From Cherax quadricarinatus (Eukaryota; Arthropoda; Malacostraca; Decapoda; Parastacidae), in the NCBI RefSeq assembly GCF_038502225.1, contig NC_091307.1, positions 24,917,273-24,981,272 on the forward strand: 64,000 nucleotides of DNA. The letters run 5' to 3'. Shown here piece by piece: positions 1-11,179 of the stretch. Position 1 is the first letter of the stretch, and each line of letters begins with the position of its first letter. Made by a program: the position numbers and the translations under genes. Under the pieces are notes generated by a model. It had not been told where the DNA came from. It did no database searches and saw only the letters and a list, made by a program, of their open reading frames with translations.

Positions 1-84
1 CTCAGTTATTAATCAAACCCAGCCCTTCGCTCATATATTTGCTTGTTTTTAAGCTACCCAAGATCTTAGCCTCTATTGCCCTAT

Positions 85-1126
85 CGCTCCCATCTTGTTC
101 CTCATCCTCATATCCGACATAGACAAGGATGTCAGCCACAGCACCGTGTGTTCCTTTGCAGATGACACCCGAATCTGCATGACAGTGTCTTCCATTGCAG
201 ACACTGCAAGGCTCCAGGCGGACATCAACCAAATCTTTCAGTGGGCTGCAGAAAACAATATGAAGTTCAACGATGAGAAATTTCTATTACTCAGATATGG
301 TAAACATGAGGAAATTAAATCTTCATCAGAGTACAAAACAAATTCTGGCCACAAAATAGAGCGAAACACCAACGTCAAAGACCTGGGAGTGATCATGTCG
401 GAGGATCTCACCTTCAAGGACCATAACATTGTATCAATCGCATCTGCTAGAAAAATGACAGGATGGATAATGAGAACCTTCAAAACTAGGGAGGCCAAGC
501 CCATGATGACACTCTTCAGGTCACTTGTTCTATCTAGGCTGGAATATTGCTGCACACTAACAGCACCTTTCAAGGCAGGTGAAATTGCCGACCTAGAAAA
601 TGTATAGAGAACCTTCACGGCGCGCATAACGGAGATAAAACACCTCAATTATTGGGAGCGCTTGAGGTTCCTAAACCTGTATTCCCTGGAACGCAGGAGG
701 GAGAGATACATGATTATATACACCTGGAAAATCCTAGAGGGACTAGTACCGAACTTGCACACGAAAATCACTCACTACGAAAGCAAAAGACTTGGCAGAC
801 GATGCACCATCCCCCCCAATGAAAAGCAGGGGTGTCACTAGCACGTTAAGAGACCATACAATAAGTGTCAGGGGCCCGAGACTGTTCAACTGCCTCCCAG
901 CACACATAAGGGGGATTACCAACAGACCACTGGTAGTCTTCAAGCTGGCACTGGACAAGCACCTAAAGTCAGTTCCTGATCAGCCGGGCTGTGGCTCGTA
1001 CGTTGGTTTGCGTGCAGCCAGCAGCAACAGCCTTTTTGATCAGGCTCTGATCCACCAGGAGGCCTGGTCACAGACCGGGCCGCGGGGGCGTGGACCCCCG
1101 GAACTCTCTCCAGGTAAACTCCAGGT
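85..1126 (+). pseudogene. LINE family A copy A1, 5'-truncated, RT C-terminal part
   Basis: The reading frame matches the reverse-transcriptase half of family A, starting just before the catalytic FADDTRI motif (near 155-175) and running into the thumb and C-terminal region. Homology to the other copies begins at about 85, so this is a 5'-truncated insertion. A CAG-to-TAG change at 605-607 stops the frame after the PFKAGEIADLENV segment. A seventh C in the run near 811-817 (A3 has six) shifts the frame again. The 3' end is the family hallmark ctctccaggtaaactccaggt. It is a dead copy and cannot make RT. The family assignment rests on near-identity with A2, A3 and A4 in this window. Confidence 0.9.
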
Positions 1127-1204
1127 ATTCTGAAGATTGTTCAACGCATCGATAATTTTTTTGAAAACCGTACTTTCCTAATTCCATTCTGAATCTAAAT
1201 TTGA

Positions 1205-1360
1205 CTCTAGGGTTCTATTGTTAATCTCCCTTATGTATGCTGGGAGGCAGCTGAAAGTCTTGGGGACCCTGACACTGTCTATACTCATGACACCCCTGCT
1301 TTTCACTGGGGAGGGGGATGTTGCACCGCCTGTTGAATCTTGCTTTTGTAGGGACCCCGA
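1205..1360 (-). pseudogene. Minus-strand fragment of a family A-related LINE 3' coding end
   Basis: On the minus strand this stretch encodes a diverged version of the A-family C-terminus (MKSRGV..., VRVPKTFSCLPAYIRE, compare MKSRGVTS and RGPRLFNCLPAHIRG in A3). It lies beside the 3' end of A1 in the opposite orientation. It is short and clearly older than A1. Confidence 0.6.
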
Positions 1361-1580
1361 TAAGTTCTTTAATTCCTTGAATCAAGAGCCATTACCATCA
1401 ATGCACCTTTCCCTGCTCCTTCCCTCCCATGAAGGGCAGCAATAACAAGCCAGTCAACCAGTAGTATGCACACTATTCAGAACGAATGAAATTGGTGTTA
1501 AAATATAAAACAGAAAACTATTGCTTTTTATTTAAAAAATGGAATATCTATAGACTGGCGTGAAAGCCCGTATTAAAAAT

Positions 1581-1586
1581 TTTATT
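1581..1586 (-). promoter_or_regulatory. Candidate poly(A) signal of gene P1
   Basis: AATAAA on the minus strand lies about 100 bases downstream of the proposed P1 stop codon at 1684. A second AATAAA lies a few bases further on. The position fits a short 3' UTR, but the region is AT-rich and the hexamer could be chance. Confidence 0.35.
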
Positions 1587-1683
1587 CAGCAATTTTTTTT
1601 ATTAGTTAAAATACTTTGACAAATGATAAACAAAAGTCTTGGCAGGATAGTGTGTGGGGGGGGGGGGCTACTTCAACGGAACA

Positions 1684-2851
1684 TTAAAAGCCATGACAAT
1701 GGTGGTGGTGGTGATGTCTCTTTCGCTTGACCACCATCACCGTCCTGGGTTTATCCCCACACACCTGTGAAGTAAGACACTTTTAGCACTAAATTTGATC
1801 TCAAGGTGCCTTCAGGCTGCCGAGGCGACCTTTACTTCCGGGAAGGCATTAACCGGAATGTCCTCATTACCTAGGGTTATACGACCCTTATGAGTTTCGC
1901 GCTTCCTCTAGTTCAAAAGGATTTAATTGTGAATTCTTTCATATTACCTTAGGAATGCAAGAAAATAAATTGGCATTTCGCGTAATAAATTTGATTACCT
2001 AAATCAAAATTTAGGTTAAAGTTACTAGAAAGTTTTACCAAGGTTACCGTTTCATTATTGGGATCATCCTTCCCAGTTACAGTTCCGAAAAGGAAATAAC
2101 CCACTCTAGGAATGCAACATCACTGGTGTAAAAAAATTCTCCCAGCTACCCAGTGTCGTTGCACAAATGGTTTCTAAACTTGGAGATCAAAAGTCTTATG
2201 GTGATTTAAATTAGCTAAAAGAAATCGTTTGGGAAGCTAAGAACTTCCTACGCTATGATACTAACATTTCTAGTGCTTGTGCAAACCATTAGTTTGAGAG
2301 GCACCAAAGCTTCCATTACCGGAAACTAAAACAGTGTACCTTACCTTGAGAGGTGGTTGATGGTTGGTTACTAGCAGAGTCTGCGGTGGTGGCACAGCTA
2401 CACACACCTGAGGCTGGCTCTGATACACGACAGTTGGTAGTATATTGAGCTGCACAGATGGTTGAGTATACTGTACATATTCTTGGGAGGCTTGATACTG
2501 TGCAAATGGCTGTGCCGTGTATGGCACAGCAGGCTGAGCATTATACGGCATAGATGCTTGGGTCGTAGTGTATTTAACAGTTGGTAGAGTAGTATACTGC
2601 ACAGATGCTTGCGTAGACTGGTACTGCATATATGGTTGGACCGTATGTGGCAAAGATTGCCGCATATTGTACTCTACCGATGGTTGGACTCCTCCATACA
2701 AAACTGTGGGCTGTGATGCCTCGTGTACAGAGGCCTGGTTCTTGTGGCAAGTCATGTATGGGTCAGACTGGTAGGCAGCCACAGTTTGAGGCGTCTGACA
2801 CCTTGCAGAGGCGAGAGGCTCTTGGTAAATAGAGGGTTGGCTTGACTCCAT
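1684..2851 (-). CDS. Gene P1: Gln/Tyr/Pro-repeat protein with polyhistidine tail (two exons)
   Basis: I propose exon 1 at 2851-2345 (169 codons), a 580-bp intron, and exon 2 at 1764-1684 (26 codons plus TAA), giving a 195-residue protein. The ATG has a good context (aaaccATGG). Exon 1 ends AAG|GTAAGG and the intron ends cttacttcacag; both junctions are phase 0. Residues about 45-150 are a degenerate 12-14-residue repeat of type QPxVxY/QASVQY, rich in Gln, Tyr, Pro and Thr. Exon 2 reads VCGDKPRTVMVVKRKR, then six histidines, then CHGF and stop. I see no signal peptide or enzyme domain and do not recognise the protein. Low-complexity Q/Y/P composition suggests a structural, phase-separating or metal-binding product, which is inference. 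It shares exon plan and His tail with P2 at 29-39 kb. The splice model is by eye and lacks transcript support. Confidence 0.55.
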
Positions 2852-3287
2852 GGTTTAATTTGCTTAATTATGGAGCTTCCACCGAAATCTGGAAAAGTTA
2901 ATTTAGCAAGTAAAATAGCACTGGTTTAATACGACACCCTTGTCCCTCTTCCTTCCACCCAGTACTTTTAAATCAGGAAAGAAACTAAAGCCAAAAAGAA
3001 TTAGCAACGGAACCTACGTGAAGTTACACACCGAGCAAGAACTAATTGCAGTTTGCAAACAGTAACCAAAATTTATAGTATCGTACACAAACTGTCCTCA
3101 GATACAGTACTAGTAATGACATAATACGAGGAACAGAATGCACACAACTAGCTAGATTTGTTTTGGCTGTTGTGAAATCAGTTAGTTATACTCGTGTACC
3201 ATTACTCTAGCCATCACTGGAAATATGAATATGGGAGATAACAGCTCTGGCTTTATCTACAGATTAATATATGCGACTTATAAAGAT
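2852..3287. other. Upstream flank of P1; no other gene seen
   Basis: This stretch should hold the 5' UTR and promoter of P1 on the minus strand. I see no convincing TATA box or known repeat in it. Confidence 0.3.
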
Positions 3288-3492
3288 AATCAATAAGTGT
3301 CCATGGCCCAAGACTATTCAACTGCCTCCCAGCATACATGAAGGGGGATTGCCAATAGAACCCTGGCTGTATTTAAGAAGGCACTGGACAGGCACCCAAA
3401 GTTAGTACCCGACTAACAGAGCTGTGGTTCGTACGTCTGCTTGGGTGTGGCTGCGGGGGCGTTGACCCCCGAAACCCTCTCCAGGTAAACTT
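3288..3492 (+). pseudogene. 3' fragment of a family A LINE
   Basis: The stretch is a diverged copy of the A-family 3' end, from the ISVRGPRLFNCLPAYI segment to ctctccaggtaaact. It carries many substitutions and no useful open frame, so it is older than A1-A4. Confidence 0.75.
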
Positions 3493-4740
3493 GGAAACTA
3501 ACAACTGTCCCACAAGCTTTACCACAACATTAAAGCTTATCGCAACGTTTGAGGGCACATTTCCAACTAGCGTGAACATTTGCAGAGATAACTGATTATA
3601 GACCAAGTATCATTCTAGGTAACTTCAAACTATGCTTCTGCTGTACTTTTGGGTAGAAATAAGAGCGAAGGTCTGCCTATTTGAGCTTATTGTTAATTAT
3701 TAAGAGAATTACCTGCACGAGGTTTACAGGGTATTACCCGAGTTATTATGTGCAAGTAATCTGGGCGATGTAAGTAGGACAGTCACAGCAGGCCATAGAA
3801 CTGTCTCCCTTGATGCCCACTATTGTACCACTCACAAAAATTAAAATTGTGTGAACTATATTTTGTATTACTTGCTGGGTACACAAAATATAACTTAGTA
3901 CAATACACAATACAATGGTGTTATTAGAAAAGAAATTCGTATTATCACTTTCCATTTAATTAATGGATCAATTTATGTGTAACACCCTAATGCTACCCTA
4001 ATTGCTAGAGTTTATGATGGCCAATGCAAAAACTACTATACATTATGGGTTAGCATCACTTTAAGGTGTGCTGCTGGAAGAATTGGAGTCCCCTATTTTT
4101 GTCCTTTTAGTCAAATTGTAAGGGTCCCCCCCCCCCACTATCCCAATTCTCCAGTGGGAACGTGACTGCAATTTCTAAATTACAGCCAGAGTTCGATATA
4201 CATAAACTGAACTTCAATAATGTCCGATTACATTACAATTAACAGACCAGGGCTCACATTCAGTTTCACTATGGCATCCTCTATTGTATCACTCCACGGC
4301 CGCTGCGCACCCTCCTTCACAATTGCGCGAAGGGTCAAATCGACATTTTAAATACACAATTATATTTAAATTTACACGTGCTGAATTTGGAAAAATTCAA
4401 AATTTTCCACACCTATCACATGTAAGGTATCACCATTCCAAGGTTCCGAGTTGCAGATGAAACCGCCTCAAGATGCACCAAGCTGTCTGGGAAACTAAGA
4501 ATAGTTAAATGGGTACAAGAGTGGACGAGACTAGTCAATATGCCTATTGCAATATTTCATTTTTGTGTCTTCTGGCACGTACCCACTACGAATGCTTAAT
4601 TACTTTAACATAAGGGTATACAACGAAAATTTTATTATGATATTTAAACAATGCTGAAGAAAAAATAGGACAGCATTAATTAATCCTATTCTAATACAAG
4701 ATCCAATAATTTTTACAAATATTCCTCACAGGAAAGTTTA
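3493..4740. other. No gene or recognisable repeat
   Basis: AT-rich sequence with short ORFs only (all below 80 codons, no domain). A C run lies at about 4128-4137. Nothing else supportable. Confidence 0.4.
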
Positions 4741-4744
4741 ACGC

Positions 4745-4895
4745 CATCTCAAACTGGCGTAGTAGTGTCATGGGGAAGCGCTGAACTAGGAATTATATAG
4801 AGCCTGTAGAGGCATTCAGGGAATTGAAGCAGATACAATTCCCTAGATCAAGAGCCCCTCACCAGCATCAAGGAACCTCCCACGAGGGGATCGCA
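4745..4895 (+). repeat. SINE-like repeat of the gggaagcgctgaac family
   Basis: It contains ggggaagcgctgaac, caattccctagatcaagagcc and catcaaggaacctcccacg in that order. These blocks recur at about 9.98, 29.64, 35.13 and 48.29 kb in either orientation. I recall this as a common decapod dispersed repeat. The coding stretch to the right (4900-5470) holds nothing I can name. Confidence 0.6.
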
Positions 4896-5471
4896 ACAGT
4901 AGGTTAGAGTTAATCTAATATACACCGTCGTAGAAATCTGTAATAACTTTCTACAAAGTACAGTTTATTCAGAAATAGTATTACTGACATTCATTACAGA
5001 AAGCCCTTTATTATGCAGGGCATACGTCTGTGTGTTAACTAAGGTCTTATCAGAGACTCCATTGAGCCGAGATGTTACTCGACACCTTCCCACCAGAGTA
5101 ATTTCTAACCAATATGACTTAAAAAATCTTTCATTCTTAAGTTATAACTAGTTCTATATGACAGCGTTCCGTTACCTTAATTAATGAACGCAACAATTTA
5201 ATGTAAAATTGATAGCTAGCATTAACAATAGTTCTTACAGTTATGTCATGTAGACAAGCGGGAGCGTCCAGGAGAGGAAGACTGCGATTTAATGGGAATA
5301 AACTACACAAGATTGTCAACTACATTTGCCACATTACTATTACTCCGCTGTCGTCGAATTTGAAGCTAGGCCAGAGGGTTTTAAGGTGAAGTCACTTCAA
5401 GATTCTGGGAATGGGGTCTACGTTGCCTTGGGGCACTTGCACATGCCAAACGTTTCAAGACTGCCATAGTT

Positions 5472-8360
5472 ACATAAAGGATCACTTGGACAACGAAATA
5501 TGGATCCCAGATTACAACCTCTACAGATGTGACAGAGTGAACAGGCAAAAGGGGGGGGGGTTGGCTTGTACATTGCAGAGTCACTTGTTTGCACAGAACT
5601 GCTTAATGCCTCAAATGATGTAGTGGAAGTTTTAGCAGTAAAGGTCGAGAACCAAAACCTAGTCATTGTGGTAGTCTACAAGCCTCCGGATGCAACATCC
5701 CAGCAATTCCAGGAACAGCTGTTAAAAATTGACCACTGTCTGGAAAATCTACCAGCTCCTGCACCCAACATCTTGCTCCTGGGGGATTTCAACTTAAGGC
5801 ACCTAAAATGGAGGAATATAGCAAATGTTGCAGTAATAACACCAGGAGGCAGCTCTGATGAAAACTCACTCACACGAGCTTTTAAATCTCTGCACAAAAT
5901 TCAATTTAAACCAGTAAATAATAGAGCCTACTAGAATGGAGAATACACTAGACCCCAACTTCACTAACAATGATGATCTGATAAGAAATGTCACCATATC
6001 AAAAACAATATACTCAGATCACAACATAATTGAGGTTCAGACATGTATGCACGGAGCCCCAGACCGACAAAATGAGATTAGTCACGAGGGAGCATTCACC
6101 AAATTCAACTTCAATAACAAAAACAAAGTGGGACCAAGTAAACCAAGTCCTAACCGATATAAGCTGGGAAGATATACTAAGCAACACAGACCCCAACTTG
6201 TGCCTAGAACAGATTAACTTGGTGGCACTCGATGTATGCACAAGACTTATTCCTAAGAAAAAGGAGGAGTAGATGTAAAATAGAAAGACAGGCGCTCTCT
6301 TTACAGGCGACGGAAAAGAATAACAGAGCGGCTAAAAGAGGTCAATCTATCTGAAATGCGTAGGGAGACACTGGTCAGAGAAATAGCAAACATCGAACTT
6401 AAGCTAAAGGAATCTTATAGGAGTCAGGAATCGCGGGAAGAACTAAAAGCCATAAATGAAATCTAAAGAAACCCAAAGTATTTCTTCTCCTATGCCAAAT
6501 CAAAGTCGAGCACAACGTCCAGTATTGGGCCCTTACTAAAATAAGATAGGTCCTACACAGATGACGGCAAGGAAATGAGTGAGCTACTCAAGTCCCAATA
6601 TGACCCAGTTTTTAGCAAGCCACTAACCAGACTGAGAGTCGAAGATCAAAATGAATTTATGAGAGAGCCACAGAATTTGGTTAACACAAGCCTATCTGAT
6701 GTTATCCTGACGCCAAATGACTTCGAACAGGCGATAAATGACATGCCCATGCACTCTGCCCCAGGGCCAGACTCATGGAACTCCGTGTTCATCAAGAACT
6801 GCAAGAAGCCCCCCATCACGAGCCTTACCATCCTATGGAGAGGGAGCATGGACACGGGGGTCGTCCCACAGTTACTAAAAACAACAGACATAGCCCCACT
6901 CAACAAAGGGGGCAGTAAAGCAACAGCAAAGAACTACAGACCGATAGCACTAACATCCCATATCATAAAAATCTTTGAAAGAGTCCTATGAAGCAAGATT
7001 ACCACCCATCTAGAAACCCATCAGTTACACAACCCAGGGCAACATGGGTTTAGAACAGGTCGCTCTTGTCTGTCTCAACTATTGGATCACTACGACAAGG
7101 TCCTAGATGCACTAGAAGACAAAAAGAATGCAGATGTAATATATACAGACTTTGCAAAAACCTTCGACAAGTGTGACCATGGCGTAATAGCGCACAAAAT
7201 GCGTGCTAACGGAATAACAGGAAAAGTCGGTCGATGGATCTATAATTTCCTCACTAACAGAACACAGTAGTAGTCAACAGAGTCAAGTCCGAGGCAGGCA
7301 CGGTGAAAAGCTCTGTTCCACAAGGCACAGTACTCGCTCCCATCTTGTTCCTCATCCTCATATCTGACAGACAAGGATGTCAGCCACAGCACCGTGTGTT
7401 CCTTTGCAGTTGACACCCGAATCTGCATGACTGTCTTCCATCGCAGACACTGCAAGGCTCCAGGCGGACATCAACCAAATCTTTCAGTGGGCTGCAGAAA
7501 ACAATATGAAGTTCAACGATGAGAAATTTCAATTACTCAGATATGGTAAACACGAGGAAATTAAATCTTCAGAGTACAAAACAAATTCTGGCCACAAAAT
7601 AGAGCGAAACACCAACGTCAAAGACCTGGGAGTGATCATGTCGGAGGATCTCACCTTCAAGGACCATAACATTGTATCAATCGCATCTGCTAGAAAAATG
7701 ATAGGATGGATAATGAGAACCTTCAAAACGAGGGCTGCCAAGCCCATGATGACGCTCTTCAGGTCACTTGTTCTATCTAGGCTGGAATATTGCTGCACAC
7801 TAACAGCACCTTTCAAGGCAGGTGAAATTGCTGACCTAGAAAATGTACAGAGAACCTTCACGGCGCGCATAACGGAGATAAAACACCTCAATTATTGGGA
7901 GCGCTTGAGGTTCCTAAACCTGTATTCCCTGGAACGCAGGTGGGATAGATACACGATTATATACACCTGGAAAATCCTAGAGGGACTAGTACCGAACTTG
8001 CACACGAAAATCACTCACTACGAAAGCAAAAGACTTGGCAGACGATGCAACATCCCACTAATGAAAAGCAGGGGCGTCACTAGCACGTTAAGAGACCATA
8101 CAATAAGTGTCAGGGGCCCGAGACTGTTCAACTGCCTCCCAGCATACATAATGGGGACTACCAACAGACCCCTGGCAGTCTTCAAGCTGGCACTGGACAA
8201 GCACCTAAAGTCGGTTCCTGATCAGCCGGGCTGTGGCTCGTACGTTGGTTTGCGTGCAGCCAGCAGTAACAGCCTGGTTGATCAGGCTCTGATCCACCCG
8301 GTCACAGACCGGGCCGCGGGGGCGTTGACCCCCGGAACTCTCTCCAGGTAAACTCCAGGT
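5472..8360 (+). pseudogene. LINE family A copy A2, ORF2 nearly full length but broken
   Basis: The element begins within the endonuclease at the KDHLDNEIW segment, where homology to A3 and A4 starts. It runs through the APE-type endonuclease (VVYKPPDA, LLLGDFNL, SDHNIIEV), the RT core (NYRPIALTS, DFAKTFDKCDHG, FADD-equivalent block) and the A-family 3' end. Lesions include a 10-G run at 5551-5560 that shifts frame, a 2-bp loss near 5867, stops in place of sense codons near 6463 (also in A4), 6541 and 6988, and further indels near 7268 and 7370. The last 281 codons (7506-8351) are uninterrupted. It is inactive and 5'-truncated. Confidence 0.92.
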
Positions 8361-8643
8361 TACATCAACGTTGAGATTTGGAAGACAGTTGGATTAAAAG
8401 TTACCCTTTTTGGCGGATACTGCCTGGTTTCCATTAGTCCTCTTCCCCAGGATGCAACCCGCAGTCTGCTAACCCCCGGTACCTACTTAATGTCCCTGTA
8501 CACCTAAACATTAAAGTGTAAGAAAATATTCATGACGTTTCAACTCGTCCGGAGATCTAACCAGTTCCTCAGTGAGTCAAGGCCGCTACCCATTGAGCCA
8601 CGAGCACGCACTTGAGGTACCTAAACTGAATGAAGTTTCACAA
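8361..8643. other. No gene or recognisable repeat
   Basis: Short gap between A2 and a dispersed repeat; nothing supportable. Confidence 0.3.
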
Positions 8644-8943
8644 TTACCTACGAAGTTTGATCAAAACTTTGGGGGCCCAGTCCCTGGACCCATTACGTAC
8701 CTCTGTAATCTGTAAATACCTTTGTAACTTGTCATGATTGTGACCAGACTTACCTGGAGTTCATTACCTTTGTAAATTGTGAGTTCATTACCTTTGTAAA
8801 TTGTGAGTTCATTACCTCTGTAACTTGCTCAGCTATCAAAACTTTGGAGTCCAGTCCCTGGACCAATTATGTACCTCTGTAATCTTTTGACTACCGCCCA
8901 CAGGATGGGTATGGGGTGCATAATAAACATATTAAACTAACTA
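8644..8943 (-). repeat. Dispersed repeat D, copy D1, with internal 24-bp units
   Basis: The reverse complement matches the repeats at 54467-54895 and 55090-55360 almost base for base: a start with ttattatgcaccccatacccatcc, then ggtccagggactgg, then 24-bp units containing aatgaactcacaatttac. D1 carries about two full units where D2 carries four. It lacks an ORF and looks like a non-coding dispersed repeat. Confidence 0.75.
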
Positions 8944-9062
8944 AACTACGAAGTTTGACAAGTAATTCCCTAGTCTATGCCAGAAAAGTTGTTTCGCTAG
9001 GATCCAATGTAGTTATCGAGATAAAATATTTACATTCAGGATAAGTTGAACACTCGTCCACA

Positions 9063-9278
9063 GGAACCTGTGGTCTAGTGAAGGTGGTAGGATTAAGTAA
9101 GTTTATTCAGGTGTACACAAATAGTTACATAATTATCATACATAGCATACGTGCAGAGCCTTTTGGGTTATCATGGGTTCTCTACATACATGCTGCTATG
9201 TATGATAATTATGTAACTATTTGTGTATACCTGAATAAACTTACTGAATCCTACCACCTTCACTAGACCACAAGTTCC
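9063..9278. repeat. Foldback: 85-bp inverted repeat built from a SINE tail
   Basis: Arms 9063-9147 and 9194-9278 are near-perfect reverse complements separated by about 46 bases. The right arm (tatgataattatgtaact ... cctgaataaactta) resembles the SINE 3' tail at about 54080-54130. It therefore looks like an inverted dimer of a retroposon tail rather than a classical DNA transposon. Confidence 0.75.
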
Positions 9279-10342
9279 TTCTACCTTTACATATAATTGC
9301 ACTTACTGGCGTTATGGGATGTTATAGTCAGTGTTGTCTTATAGACGACACATTAACCTAAATAACTAAAACACGTTCAACCTAATATGAATAACATAAT
9401 TCTAAGATAACTGCTTTATCCACTTCTAGTATAACTTACAGAGGTGCAGTGGATAATGATGAGTCACTGAGTAATGTTAACACCAACTGACTGACTGACT
9501 GACTGACTGACGCTCTTAAGATCAACTGCCACAGTACTCGAGCGGTCTCATAACTTCAGTACTGGTGTATCCTCGAACATTGTACATTAAGGCGTGCGAT
9601 ATTCCTCTATGTTCAGGCACCAAAGGCAGTAGTATATATACACTGAAGGCTGTATAAATCGTTTATATACATATAGTGGTGAAAACTATCAAGATCAGCG
9701 GGTCATTATTGTAAAGATTCAGAATATAAAGATTATGTTCAAGTAAGATGTTCGTGATAGTTCGACACCGGTATCAAATCACCAGTAAAGCAGAGAGTAT
9801 TTCTGGCTCCACGCACAATGTAAACTCCATAACAACTGCTGTACATATCTTTCAGTGTATATATACTGTAATAACCAACTTAAGGAGTCAAGGATTCATG
9901 ATAGACGGTGAAACAGATGATATACAATATTCATGAACGTTGTGTAGTATAATGTAACGGCTTTAACCCCAATACACTTCATGGGACCTTCCTGGGTGCG
10001 AATGAAGGCTCTTGATCCAAAATATAGACCTAACCACCTCTTCCTTGGATTAAATCCAATTGACTCCCTTTCTCCATAGACTTTATTTCCCCTGCTAATT
10101 TAGCGCTCCCCCTGATTATAACAAACTAGGTAACCAAGAGTTGTACTGAGATATATTTTGATAATGTTGCCATAACGACGACAATATTAGAAAAAAAAAT
10201 AAAAAATATTTTATATTTATTTTACGAACATTAATTGAACTAAAATTTTCTGGTGAGATTGGACAAAATAACTATGTAGTTACTACATATTTTAATTGTT
10301 TAAAAATACAACAAAGTCGAATTCTTAATATATAGAAAGCCA
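9279..10342. other. No gene; (CTGA)n and a SINE-like fragment
   Basis: A short (CTGA)n microsatellite lies at about 9487-9511. About 9975-10130 contains ggctcttgatccaa and tttagcgctccccctgattata, a minus-strand copy of the gggaagcgct SINE-like family. The rest has no ORF or domain I can support. Confidence 0.45.
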
Positions 10343-10352
10343 ATCAGTAATT
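10343..10352. repeat. Target-site duplication of LINE B1, 3' side
   Basis: ATCAGTAATT occurs here next to the poly(T) (poly(A) on minus) end of B1 and again at 15821-15830 at its 5' end. The final TT overlaps the tail, so the true length is 8-10 bp. Confidence 0.6.
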
Positions 10353-11179
10353 TTTTTTTTTATATTTTATTTATAACCAATACAGTATACATAAAAATAA
10401 AAATAAAAGGAAACAGTATGGATCTCTAACATCATAATCCTACTAGAACATCTACATACTTATCCCATATACAAATACAAATAAACATACCAAGAAAACA
10501 GCTTAAAACCGACTCATTACAGTTACAATAAACCCGTATACAAAAATCTCAGACACAAAAGGAAAGCGTCTATAAACTGGCTAGATATATCTGTATACCA
10601 TACAGCCAAAACTTACGTTAAGAACATAGCATGAAAAACCTATATCAGGGTGCTGACAGTCTAAGTACATCTTAACATACAAAAACCTAGAACATAACAT
10701 AACCTAAAAAAAAAACCACTTCATATGGCAAAGAACAATACCATTGTATAATACTATACAAAGTACATTGAAATGACAATTAAAACAAATTATCGAAAAG
10801 GGAACATACAACAAGCATGTTGAATACCTATAAACCTACACATCACATACACCACAGTATTATCTTTGTATAACACATTTGAGGACAAAAAGAAAAACCA
10901 AACATACTTAGATCATGCCTTGTGTCACCTCAAACCTTCAAACACACAAATACTGTGAGATGTACCCTCTCACACATACACACAATGTAGTGCAACAACA
11001 CTACTTACATATTATATTCAATACCTTCTGAAAAACAATGTGAAAAACATATCTTGCACAACTACCCCGACCAAACTCACATCACAAAAGAAGCTTATTT
11101 ATTATATTACCAAACATACCACACACGCTAACATCCATACACATGTCCATACTCAAGAAAACTAGCCCGCCGCAACCCC
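10353..11179 (-). other. 3' UTR of LINE B1
   Basis: A/C-rich on the plus strand, without ORFs, ending in the B1 poly(A). It does not resemble the 3' UTR of B2, so the two are different subfamilies. Confidence 0.6.

Noticed and set aside
1651..1668. Poly(G) run as a regulatory G-quadruplex
   Set aside because: A single homopolymer run next to the P1 3' end; no four-run arrangement.
2345..2851. LITAF- or annexin-type gene suggested by the Pro/Tyr-rich N-terminus
   Set aside because: No LITAF CxxC or annexin repeat could be found; the in-frame last exon is a His tail instead.
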